Shown: in pieces, positions 34,973 to 42,889 of the stretch
How the letters are laid out: each line of letters starts with the position of its first letter
Numbering within the stretch: the first letter of the stretch is position 1
NCBI GenBank assembly: GCA_963555835.3
Contig: CAUVWZ020000002.1
Location: 62,001 to 126,000 of the forward strand
Direction of reading: 5' to 3'
Source: JAPUME01 sp027294185
GTDB lineage: Bacteria > Acidobacteriota > Terriglobia > UBA7540 > JAPUME01
Length of the DNA: 64,000 nucleotides
The notes under the pieces: model-generated
What the model was told of the DNA's origin: nothing
Seen by the model: only the letters and a program-made list of their open reading frames with translations
The model's database searches: none
Made by a program: the position numbers and the translations under genes

Positions 34973-36478
34973 ATGCTTGATCAACCCCCAAAAGACCTGA
35001 CCTTTGCGGGAGCAGCTTTTGACAATTCCTATGCCAAGCTCCCAAACCATTTTTATGCTCGTGTTAACCCCGTTCCTGTCAGCAAACCCTCTCTAATCAA
35101 ACTAAACCATTCACTCGCCGAGGACCTTGGCTTGGATGCCGAGGCACTAAACGATCGTAAAGGCATGGCTGTATTTGCCGGCAATTTCATTCCGCAGCAC
35201 GCCAAACCAATTGCAACGGCTTATGCCGGACACCAGTTCGGGACTTTCATATCCCAACTTGGGGACGGGCGAGCTATTCTACTGGGCGAGATTATCGACC
35301 CTAAAGGTGTCCGCCGCGACATCCAATTGAAGGGGTCCGGACCCACCCCCTTTTCCCGGGGTGGAGACGGACGAGCACCACTAGGCCCTGTCATCCGGGA
35401 ATACATCGTAAGTGAGGCGATGAATGCCTTACGCATTCCAACCACACGCAGTTTGGCGGCAGTGACAACTGGGGAGCCCGTGTTTCGTGAAACGACATTG
35501 CCAGGAGCCATTATCACACGCGTAGCCTCTAGCCATATTCGTGTTGGTAACTTCGAGTATTTTGCGGCGCGCGGCGATAAAGATTCGACCCGACAGTTGG
35601 CCGATTATGTTATCAACCGGCACTTTCCCCTGCTCAAAGAAACTGGCAACCCTTACTTGGCATTACTCGAAGAAGTGATGGATGGGCAGTCTTCGCTCAT
35701 CGCCAAATGGATGAACATTGGTTTTATTCACGGAGTCATGAATACAGATAACATGACTATTTCCGGTGAGACTATTGATTATGGTCCATGCGCGTTTATG
35801 GATACCTATGCCCCGGCAACAGTCTTTAGCTATATTGACCATCAAGGGCGATATGCCTTCGGAAACCAGCCGCACATAGGGCGTTGGAACCTGACCCGGT
35901 TTGCAGAAACGTTACTGCCACTTCTTGACCCTGACGTAAAAAAGGCTGTTAAGATGGCCGAGAGTACGATCGCAAGCTTTCCCAACAAATTCCAAAAGCA
36001 CTGGCTCGATGGTATGCGAAAGAAACTGGGGCTTTTTAAAGTAGCAGAAGATGATCAATCGTTAGTTGATTCCCTGCTGGAGTTAATGAACACCCATGCA
36101 GCGGATTATACTTTGACGTTCCGAACCCTATGCGATGCTGCGCAAGATGGCGAAGATCCTGCTCAGGTTCATCCCCTACTGCCAAATAATAAGGACTATC
36201 AATCATGGTCATCAAGATGGAGGGAGCGACTAAATCGTGAGTCAATCCCTCCAACGGAACGGGCTTCAGCCATGCGATCCTTCAATCCGGCTTTTATCCC
36301 CCGCAATCATCGTGTGGAACAGGCCATTCAAGCGGCCGTCGACCACGGTGATTTCTCAAAGATGGATGATTTACTTGATGTTCTCTCAAATCCTTACAAA
36401 GATCAGGAAAAGTACGCTTCTCATACCCAACCACCCAAACCCGAAGAGCGCATCCAACATACTTTCTGCGGAACATGA
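34973..36478 (+). CDS. selO: Protein adenylyltransferase SelO (YdiU family)
   Basis: 501 residues, full length for the family. Kinase-like core motifs: AYAGHQFGTFISQLGDGRA, DIQLKGSGPTPFSRGGDGRA, then the catalytic FIHGVMNTDNMTISGETIDYG and PCAFMD. The C-terminus TFCGT carries the redox cysteine of bacterial SelO in place of selenocysteine. SelO AMPylates proteins in redox stress. Codon use is visibly more A/T-rich than the flanking chromosome, and it lies inside the tRNA-Lys-bounded element, so it is probably imported cargo. A kinase-TPR 3' remnant follows 144 bp downstream. Confidence 0.92.
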   Translation: MLDQPPKDLTFAGAAFDNSYAKLPNHFYARVNPVPVSKPSLIKLNHSLAEDLGLDAEALNDRKGMAVFAGNFIPQHAKPIATAYAGHQFGTFISQLGDGRAILLGEIIDPKGVRRDIQLKGSGPTPFSRGGDGRAPLGPVIREYIVSEAMNALRIPTTRSLAAVTTGEPVFRETTLPGAIITRVASSHIRVGNFEYFAARGDKDSTRQLADYVINRHFPLLKETGNPYLALLEEVMDGQSSLIAKWMNIGFIHGVMNTDNMTISGETIDYGPCAFMDTYAPATVFSYIDHQGRYAFGNQPHIGRWNLTRFAETLLPLLDPDVKKAVKMAESTIASFPNKFQKHWLDGMRKKLGLFKVAEDDQSLVDSLLELMNTHAADYTLTFRTLCDAAQDGEDPAQVHPLLPNNKDYQSWSSRWRERLNRESIPPTERASAMRSFNPAFIPRNHRVEQAIQAAVDHGDFSKMDDLLDVLSNPYKDQEKYASHTQPPKPEERIQHTFCGT

Positions 36479-36567
36479 ATAACTATAGCTCTGGGTACAC
36501 GCGACTGTATCAAATTCTAAGGTTCGAATCCCTTGGCGTGCGACTCTCTAACTCATTGTAATATCAG

Positions 36568-36593
36568 TGTCCCGGTTCAGCGGAAATGGGACA
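36568..36593. repeat. 26-bp terminal-repeat-like sequence, copy 1
   Basis: Begins TGTCCC and ends GGGACA with core GGTTCAGCGGAAAT between. It recurs with one mismatch at 53071-53096. Both copies adjoin kinase-TPR remnants, so it is probably the end of a lost insertion sequence. Confidence 0.5.
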
Positions 36594-36621
36594 TTTAGCC
36601 AAGCACATGCGCAACTGGCCT

Positions 36622-36663
36622 GCTTTCCAGGACCTCCTGCGGCGGATGAACTTTCCGCCTTGA
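36622..36663 (+). pseudogene. Kinase-TPR gene 3' end, tail copy 1
   Basis: Encodes AFQDLLRRMNFPP and stop. This is the closing segment of the kinase/TPR family (consensus LRSDPRFQDLLRRMNFP). Similar tails lie at 50406, 53760, 57848, 62493 and 62971, always on the plus strand and after a cargo gene. Confidence 0.7.
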
Positions 36664-36713
36664 ACTTCCCAAGAGGAATCGAAAGGTCCTCGTGACGTGA
36701 CCGGGTAAAGGCT

Positions 36714-37103
36714 ATGCTTCAAAGCCGGAACGACCAAAACGAATCTCTGTGGGTTTTTAGTGTGAATGGTGGTCGTCCGATGTTGAACAGTTCGCTTGAC
36801 CATGTCCACAAGGGGCCTCGTCGGCCCTTGAAGACCTCGGGGGAGTTTGTGTTACACTCCTTGCGACATACTTACGGAACTCGTCTCGGAGAATCTGGAG
36901 CCCACGCTTTTACGATCATGAGGCTAATGGGACATTCCAGCGTTACTGTATCTCAGAGGTACGTGCACCCTACGCCGCACGCCCTGGAGCGGGCCGTAGA
37001 GCAGCTGCAAGGGTTGAACCGGAAGGCCGCCAGGAAGCTCCGTGGGGCAGGGAAACGACAGCTACCCGCTACACGTCGCGAGAGAGCGTCCGTAAGGCGT
37101 TGA
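36714..37103 (+). pseudogene. Tyrosine recombinase (integrase), C-terminal catalytic part only
   Basis: 129 codons. Retains LHSLRHTYGTRLGESG (HxxR), LMGHSSVTVSQRY (GH then the nucleophile tyrosine) and YVHPTP, but lacks the N-terminal arm domain and the first catalytic arginine. Stops one base before the tRNA-Lys gene, the usual integrase/attachment-site arrangement. As it stands it should be inactive. Confidence 0.82.
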
Positions 37104-37104
37104 T

Positions 37105-37180
<76 letters not shown>

Positions 37181-37457
37181 TTTCCCCCAGTAAATAAGCG
37201 GGTGTAAGGCGTATCCCACGAATTCCATTCTGGGTCCGCTCTTCTATGTCCGTGTCATGTCCGTATTGTGAAGGGTATCCTTCTATATGGGTACGGGAAA
37301 GTCCGCCACCGGGCCGGCCCGGGAGACCGCCATGCGGAAGTCGGCAACCCGACGCACACGCCTCGATTCAGCCATCAAGCCTCCCACCTACTCCACTCCT
37401 CGCCATCTATTTGATATAGGGGACAAAAATATTTCTCCATCGCGCCGTAAAAGGCTG

Positions 37458-37487
37458 TTGACAACTACTGGCGACATATTGTAATAA
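37458..37487 (+). promoter_or_regulatory. Strong promoter ahead of the phage module
   Basis: TTGACA (37458-37463) and TAATAA (37482-37487) are 18 bp apart (17 if GTAATA is the -10). Expected start near 37494; two terminator hairpins follow before the first gene at 37602. Confidence 0.65.
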
Positions 37488-37514
37488 TGCACGTGGATAG
37501 CGAAGCTGTCTGCA

Positions 37515-37537
37515 GCCGCCCTTTGGGCGGCTTTTTT
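37515..37537 (+). terminator. Rho-independent terminator 1 in the leader
   Basis: Stem GCCGCCC / GGGCGGC with loop TTT, followed by six T. About 20 nt after the predicted transcription start. Confidence 0.8.
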
Positions 37538-37556
37538 GTTTCCCATACACACTAAG

Positions 37557-37586
37557 GGCCTCACTTCGGTGGGGCCTTTTGCTTTT
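37557..37586 (+). terminator. Rho-independent terminator 2 in the leader
   Basis: Eight-bp stem GGCCTCAC / GTGGGGCC (one G-T) with TTCG tetraloop, followed by TTTTGCTTTT. Lies 16 bp before the HTH gene start. Confidence 0.65.
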
Positions 37587-37601
37587 AGGAGGAGGTTATC
37601 C

Positions 37602-37844
37602 ATGCAAAAAGGGATTCAATCCGAAGAAACAGAGCGCCCGATCCTGGCTGGATTCGTGACGGCGGACCAGTTGGCACGAGAGCTTGGAAGGTGGCGGCGG
37701 ACGTTGGAACGTTGGGCAACCCTGCGACTCGGACCTCCCCGAATTGTCGTCGGGAGAATGATCTTATACAAACTGGATTCCGTGCGCTCGTGGTTGCTGT
37801 CGAAAGAGAAGGGCGTCAGGCGGGGGAGAAATGGCGCCAAATAA
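37602..37844 (+). CDS. AlpA/excisionase-type helix-turn-helix protein
   Basis: 80 residues from the ATG at 37602 (AGGAGG just upstream); the frame opens earlier but across the terminator. The middle matches HTH_17-type domains: GFVTADQLARELGRWRRTLE, LGPPRIVVGRMILYKLDSV, RSWL. Probably excisionase or early regulator of the phage module. Overlaps the prim-pol gene by 14 bp. Confidence 0.78.
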   Translation: MQKGIQSEETERPILAGFVTADQLARELGRWRRTLERWATLRLGPPRIVVGRMILYKLDSVRSWLLSKEKGVRRGRNGAK

Positions 37845-38664
37845 TAGGCGGCTAAACGTCGCAGAAATTAAAGCGGAAGTTCCGACGCCTGAATGCAGAC
37901 CGGGCAGTGAAACTCAAGAAGCCGTGCTCAATTACATACGGAGCGGCTTAGTGCCCGTGCCTATCCCTTCGGGTCAGAAGGGTCCGAATTTGCGCGGATG
38001 GCCAGATCTGCGCATCGGCGAAAACGCCATCGCCAAGTATTTTCCCAACGGCGAGAATATTGGGCTGATCTTGGGCGCCCCGAGTGGCGGATTGGTGGAC
38101 GTGGACCTGGATTCTCCTGAAGCTGTGACTTTGGCTTCGTCCTTCCTTCCCATTACAGAAAGAATCCACGGCCGCCGTAGTAGCCGCGCATCCCATCGCT
38201 GGTATCGAACAAACCCTGTCGCCTCGCCAGAGAAGTTTTCCGACCCCACCGGTGCCTGCCTGGTGGAGATCCGTTCGACCGGTCAACAGACAGTGGTCCC
38301 GCCTTCCACACACCCGTCAGGGGAAATTCTCCGCTGGGAACGCGAGGGTATAGCCAACGAGGTTGAACCTTCACAGCTCCGCAAGAACGTTTCCAACCTG
38401 GCCGCAGCCACACTAATCGCACGCTCATGGCCTTCGGAGGGTGGCCGGCATGAAGTCGCATTGGCGCTTGCAGGCTGGCTCATAAGGTCCAGGTGGAGTG
38501 TTGAGGATGCTCGAAATTTCATCTATCTGGTGGCAAAAACCGCGAATGATGAGGAATGGCGCTCAAGAGGTCGGGATGTGGAATCCACGGCGAAGCGACT
38601 TGCGGCGAATGGAGCCGCTACTGGCGCAAGCCGCCTAATTGAGCTCATGGGGAAGAGGTCGTGA
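37831..38664 (+). CDS. Bifunctional DNA primase/polymerase (prim-pol) domain protein
   Basis: 277 residues. The prim-pol core shows GLVDVDLDSPEA (metal-binding DxD), HGRRSSRASHRWYR and EIRSTGQQTVVPPSTHPSGE, followed by a C-terminal helical region. It primes replication of phages, satellites and plasmids. Its stop overlaps the GTG of the helicase (GTGA), so the two are coupled. Confidence 0.87.
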   Translation: MAPNNRRLNVAEIKAEVPTPECRPGSETQEAVLNYIRSGLVPVPIPSGQKGPNLRGWPDLRIGENAIAKYFPNGENIGLILGAPSGGLVDVDLDSPEAVTLASSFLPITERIHGRRSSRASHRWYRTNPVASPEKFSDPTGACLVEIRSTGQQTVVPPSTHPSGEILRWEREGIANEVEPSQLRKNVSNLAAATLIARSWPSEGGRHEVALALAGWLIRSRWSVEDARNFIYLVAKTANDEEWRSRGRDVESTAKRLAANGAATGASRLIELMGKRS

Positions 38665-40058
38665 GCCGCGCGGGTCAATGGCTCGACCTCCAGCAAGCGA
38701 AAGATGTAAGTGAGGAAATAGCAGAATGCGCCACAAATCGCACAACTGACCTCGGGAATGCGAGGCGTTTAGTAGGGAGGCACGGCCAAGATATTCGATT
38801 CTGCCACTCACGCGGGAAGTGGCTCGTCTGGTTGGGGACAAGGTGGGCCTGGGACAATTCTGGAGATATTGACCGGCGGGCGAAGGACACGGTCGGCGCG
38901 ATCTACCAGGAGGCCGCGAAGGAAGCGGATGCAGATCGTCGGATAAGGCTAGCGAAGTGGGCGGCATCCTCAGAGTCCGACGTGCGACTGCGAGCTATGG
39001 TTAGCTTGGCAAAATCAGAACCCGGCGTTCCCGTGGTCCCCTGTGAACTTGATGCCGACCTGTGGCAATTGAATTGTTTGAATGGGACCTTAGACCTGCG
39101 AACCGGCGAACTCCGCCCGCACCGGCTCGAGGATTATTGCACTAAACAGGTCCCCGTCAACTATGACCCAAGGGCAGCTTGCCCGACCTGGCGGGGATTC
39201 CTCAACAGAATCATGGATGAAAACACTGGCTTGATTGACTATCTCCAGCGCGCGGTCGGGTACGCCCTGACTGGCAACACTCGCGAACAAGTTCTCTTCA
39301 TGCTTTACGGTACTGGCGCAAACGGCAAGACTACATTTCTCGAACCCATAAAGGTTTGCTTGGCTGATTACTCGCGCCAGGCGGATTTCTCAACCTTCTT
39401 AGCGCGGGCAGGAGATCCGATCAGGAATGACATAGCAAGATTGGCCGGTGCACGATTCGTGTGTGCAGTGGAGGCAGAGGGAGGAAAACACCTGTCGGAA
39501 GCACTCGTAAAATCCATAACTGGAGAGGATACAGTTTCCGCGCGGTTCCTTTACGGGGAATTTTTCGAGTTCCGGCCTCAATTCAAGCTTTTCCTTGCCA
39601 CGAATCATAAGCCGGTGATTAAAGGAACCGACACTGCTATGTGGCGCCGCATTCGGCTCATCCCCTTTACGGTGACAATACCTCCCCAACAACAGGACCG
39701 CGAACTTCTAGGAAAGCTTCACGCTGAGTTGCCCGGGATATTGGCTTGGGCTGTACGTGGGTGTCTCAGTTGGCAAAGAAACGGGCTCGGGACGCCAAAG
39801 GATGTCGTAGATGCTACCAAGGATTACCAGGACGAAATGGACTCCCTGGGGGACTTCCTGACTGAATGCTGCGACGTCGGGGCAGGTGCAGAGGTAGCGG
39901 CCGGTGAACTTTACAAAGCGTATACCGCTTGGTCTGAGGCCCAAGGGGAGCACCCGCTGGGCAAACGAAACTTCGGCTCCCGGCTTGCTGAGCGCGGATT
40001 TACGCGTTCTCGCACCATGGCGGGGCGCCTATGGGAAGGAATTACATTGTCGGCATGA
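38661..40058 (+). CDS. P4/D5-type SF3 helicase-primase
   Basis: 465 residues. The D5_N domain (LWQLNCLNGTLDLRTGEL, CPTWRGFLNRIMDEN) precedes the SF3 helicase with Walker A LYGTGANGKTTFLEP, a B-like region (LAGARFVCAVEAEGG) and sensor FLATNHKPVIKGTDTAMWRR. Together with the prim-pol protein it forms a self-contained replication initiation pair, as in P4-like satellites. Repeats resembling iterons begin at its stop codon. Confidence 0.9.
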   Translation: MSRAGQWLDLQQAKDVSEEIAECATNRTTDLGNARRLVGRHGQDIRFCHSRGKWLVWLGTRWAWDNSGDIDRRAKDTVGAIYQEAAKEADADRRIRLAKWAASSESDVRLRAMVSLAKSEPGVPVVPCELDADLWQLNCLNGTLDLRTGELRPHRLEDYCTKQVPVNYDPRAACPTWRGFLNRIMDENTGLIDYLQRAVGYALTGNTREQVLFMLYGTGANGKTTFLEPIKVCLADYSRQADFSTFLARAGDPIRNDIARLAGARFVCAVEAEGGKHLSEALVKSITGEDTVSARFLYGEFFEFRPQFKLFLATNHKPVIKGTDTAMWRRIRLIPFTVTIPPQQQDRELLGKLHAELPGILAWAVRGCLSWQRNGLGTPKDVVDATKDYQDEMDSLGDFLTECCDVGAGAEVAAGELYKAYTAWSEAQGEHPLGKRNFGSRLAERGFTRSRTMAGRLWEGITLSA

Positions 40059-40155
40059 CGCAATGACGCAACATGACGCAACTTTCAGGAACTTCCTACA
40101 TTTTTCCCTTATAGGGACTTTCCGGAAATAGCGTCATGAAAAGTCATTACGTCAT
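40056..40155. repeat. TGACGCAA iteron-like cluster
   Basis: TGACGCAA occurs three times in direct order at 40056, 40064 and 40074. Inverted relatives GCGTCAT (40131) and ACGTCAT (40149) follow, around an A/T-richer core. It lies directly after the helicase gene. Candidate replication origin or autoregulatory site of the phage module. Confidence 0.5.
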
Positions 40156-40315
40156 AGATAACGCAGGAAAAGGAGAAAACTCGCGTGGCTAGCAATCGAA
40201 ATGGACTAAGGGGAAGGTTCCATACCTTGGGGCACCTTCGATCTCTACGGTCTCTCGGCTGTAAACCGGGGGGTAGCGAAACGCATACGACGTCAAAATT
40301 AGATAGGGGGGGGTA

Positions 40316-40480
40316 GTGGCTGTGGGGAAATGCCAGCTTTGCGGATTTGTGAAGGAAGTCCACAACCACAAGACCATTGACGAATCAGTAACTCTTTTAG
40401 TCTGTTTGGATTGTAGCCACTTCGTAGAGGACATGGATTTGAGCCTCTATGACCCATTCCCTGCGACGGGTGTAGAATGA
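40316..40480 (+). CDS. Small zinc-ribbon protein of the phage module
   Basis: 54 residues from GTG at 40316 (G-rich site upstream). Two CxxC pairs, KCQLCGFVKEVHNH and LVCLDCSHFVED, form a likely zinc ribbon. Its TGA overlaps the ATG of the methyltransferase gene (ATGA), supporting real coding. Role unknown; such proteins are common in phage replication operons. Confidence 0.6.
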   Translation: MAVGKCQLCGFVKEVHNHKTIDESVTLLVCLDCSHFVEDMDLSLYDPFPATGVE

Positions 40481-41688
40481 GACTGAATTCCAATGGATTG
40501 AAGGTTCGGTATCTGCCGGTGGGTAGCCTGAAGCCGAACGATAAGAACCCCCGGGCGCACGATGAGGCGCAGATCGGGCAGATCGCGGCCAGTATCAAGG
40601 AGTTTGGGTTCAATAACCCTATCCTGACGTGCAAAGGGCGCGTTGTGGCTGGGCAGGGGCGGCTCGATGCGGCCAAGTCGATGGGTATAGAGAAGGTTCC
40701 GACGATAGAACTGAGGCATTTGAACCCTCAGCAGAGGCGTGCTTACGTGATTGCGGACAACCAAATCGCTCTGAACTCGTCGTGGGATAGCCAAATATTG
40801 CCCTTTCAGATCGTAGAGTTGAAGGGTGCAGGGTTTGATATGGCCAGCCTAGGGTTCAACGACCGCGAACTGCAGACTTATGTGGATGAGGCCCAAGGGA
40901 TCAAGGAAGGGTTGACGGATGATGATCAGGTCCCCGAGAAACCTAAGAAGGCGATCACGAAGGCGGGCGATGTATGGAAGCTCGGGCAGCACCGGCTCCT
41001 GTGTGGAGATTCCACCAGGAAAGATGATCGCGCGAAACTCATTGGCAAGATGACCGAGAAATTACTATGCACAGACCCCCCATTCAATTCATTGACGGCA
41101 TGGAACGCAGTGAAAGGGAATGCCAGTTCGCGTCTTGATCCTTCTACTTGGTTTGAGAACGATAATTTGAATTGGGATGACTATAAAATCTTCTTACAGA
41201 AAAGCTTCCGAGGACTTAATGCACATACCGCTTATGTTAATTGTGATTTTAGGGTCTACCCTGCAATGTTGGAATCCGTTTCTCAAGCAGGATTCAAGTT
41301 GAGACATTGCATTGTGTGGAAGAAGAACGTATTTGGGATGGGGCAAAGATACAGATTCCAACACGAGTTTGTTATTTATTCTTGCAAAGAAACCGCTCCT
41401 TTCTATGGCGGACATGATCAATCAGATGTATGGGACCTTAATGTTGACCGACAAACTGATCACAGCACCCCGAAACCAGTGGCGCTATCTCAAAAAGCCA
41501 TTTGCAATAGCACAATTCGCGGAGAAGTTGTTTTAGATATTTTCGCTGGGGCCGGATCGACACTTATCGCCTGTGAAAAATCAGAGCGAGAGTGTAGGGC
41601 TTTAGAACTAGACCCGGGTTATTGTGACGTCATCGTTGACCGCTGGCAGCAATTCACAGGAGGGAAAGCAAAACGTGAGGGGACGTAA
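40477..41688 (+). CDS. ParB-domain DNA methyltransferase
   Basis: 403 residues. An N-terminal ParB/Srx nuclease-like domain (YLPVGSLKPNDKNPRAHDEA, VVAGQGRLDAAKSMGI) is fused to an N4/N6 amino-methyltransferase in beta order: catalytic TDPPFN (motif IV) then VVLDIFAGAGSTLIACE (motif I). Motif IV ends in F where most enzymes have Y. ParB-methyltransferase fusions are typical of prophages, often just before terminase, as here. The target sequence is unknown. Confidence 0.9.
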   Translation: MRLNSNGLKVRYLPVGSLKPNDKNPRAHDEAQIGQIAASIKEFGFNNPILTCKGRVVAGQGRLDAAKSMGIEKVPTIELRHLNPQQRRAYVIADNQIALNSSWDSQILPFQIVELKGAGFDMASLGFNDRELQTYVDEAQGIKEGLTDDDQVPEKPKKAITKAGDVWKLGQHRLLCGDSTRKDDRAKLIGKMTEKLLCTDPPFNSLTAWNAVKGNASSRLDPSTWFENDNLNWDDYKIFLQKSFRGLNAHTAYVNCDFRVYPAMLESVSQAGFKLRHCIVWKKNVFGMGQRYRFQHEFVIYSCKETAPFYGGHDQSDVWDLNVDRQTDHSTPKPVALSQKAICNSTIRGEVVLDIFAGAGSTLIACEKSERECRALELDPGYCDVIVDRWQQFTGGKAKREGT

Positions 41689-42154
41689 ACCAAAACCAAC
41701 GAAACTCAAGAAGTTGGCAGGTGCCGAACCCCGGCGAATCAACCAGGATGAGCCGCAGGTCCCGCCATCTATGCCCGAATGCCCGGGATTTCTGGACGAT
41801 GTGGCAAAAGCACAATGGGAGAAGATGGCCGTTAAGCTCGAAGGCTATGGGATGATCACGGACATCGACGAAACCACGCTGGCGGCCTACTGTGAGGCGT
41901 ACAGCCGGTGGTCGCAGGCCGTGGATCACGTCCGGCAGAAGGGGGCCATCGTAAAGCTCGCAAATTCAGATTACCCAGTACAGAACCCATATTTACCCGT
42001 TCTGACAAAGGCATTTATGCAGATGCATACGATGCTGGTGGAGCTTGGCCTGAGTCCGTCATCGAGATCACGTATCCACGCAGAAAAGAAAGGTCCGAAT
42101 GCAGAACGGCGAGAAAAACTCAGACGGCTCCTTGGCCCGCAACTCGTCCAGTAG
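41675..42154 (+). CDS. Phage terminase small subunit, P27 family
   Basis: 159 residues from GTG at 41675 (AGGAGGG upstream). It starts RGRKPKPTKLKKLAGAEPRR, then PECPGFLDDVAKAQWEKM and the helical body ending RLLGPQLVQ, as in P27-like small terminase subunits that recognise packaging sites. The large subunit that should follow is absent, so the prophage has lost its structural genes or this is a satellite borrowing a helper's packaging. Confidence 0.85.
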   Translation: MRGRKPKPTKLKKLAGAEPRRINQDEPQVPPSMPECPGFLDDVAKAQWEKMAVKLEGYGMITDIDETTLAAYCEAYSRWSQAVDHVRQKGAIVKLANSDYPVQNPYLPVLTKAFMQMHTMLVELGLSPSSRSRIHAEKKGPNAERREKLRRLLGPQLVQ

Positions 42155-42159
42155 GCCGC

Positions 42160-42393
42160 CCGACGGATGCTCGCACTGGCTTCCGGAACGCCCGGGCGAA
42201 GGGTAAGTCTATCGGGCGTCCTCCCCTTACGTACTTGTCCCTGGAGGCCCGAAAAGCCATGGCAAAGGCTTACCGGCAGCGCAAAGGAAGTCTCCGTCAC
42301 CTGGCAGCCCAATATGGCACCTCGGTGGGCACGGTCAAGCGGTGCGTCGAGGTGTTCCAAAGGGTATCTGCAGACCCCTCCATATCTGCTTGA
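42160..42393 (+). pseudogene. Serine recombinase (resolvase) C-terminal tail
   Basis: About 78 codons reading GFRNARAKGKSIGRPPLTYL, then AKAYRQRKGSLRHLAAQYGT, SVGTVKRCVEVFQ. This is the C-terminal RARAxGKxxGRP plus helix-turn-helix of resolvase/invertase proteins. The catalytic domain is missing; upstream the frame enters the terminase gene. It marks an insertion or deletion junction. Confidence 0.6.
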
Positions 42394-42889
42394 TTCTGCG
42401 CGACCAGTTCCACTCAATTCAGGCTGTGCCAAACCATGTGCTTTGGTACGACCCTAACGCTGCATTTTTCCTTTCTTTCCGATACGGGTATTTCACGGGA
42501 GTAATCATGATTGTCTGCTGGGAAGGGCTGTTCGCGTCAGCTATCGAAGAAGGCGATTCAACGGCGCTAGTTTCCGATAAGCCGACTATACGTCCAAGTG
42601 AAGTGAGTAGTGATCCCGCCCTGAGTTTCGTGGCCCGACACCAGTCATGTGAGGAAGTTGTTGTTTTAGTGACAGTCGAGGAGACTCCGGACTCCTAGGA
42701 GATTCTTGGCAGCCACATGGGTGTAAATCATCGTGGTTTGCAAGTTGCTAGTTCCCAGCAGTTCCTCAATGATAGAGTTGATATAAAGAGGGACATGCTT
42801 GACCAGGATGTTGGGATTGTTGGAAATGTAGTGTCGGCCGGTGGGTTTCGGTAGGCGCGCTGGCCGGCCAGGCCATCTAGCGCGAAGGT
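42394..42889. other. Intergenic junction region between phage module and accessory genes
   Basis: No supported gene. It contains a small hairpin with GTGCCAAA/TTTGGTAC arms (about 42423-42446), similar in sequence to the ends of the inverted repeat at 50479, and a 21-bp sequence shared with 60561. Confidence 0.4.
42569..42589. repeat. 21-bp direct repeat, copy 1
   Basis: Contains TTTCCGATAAGCCGACTAT and is identical over 21 bp to 60561-60581, 18 kb away in the same orientation. Flanks differ. Nature unknown. Confidence 0.5.

Noticed and set aside
36523..36550. tRNA 3'-end-like sequence (GGTTCGAATCC) after selO
   Set aside because: The T-loop-like heptamer is present but stem pairing is poor and no acceptor partner is found.
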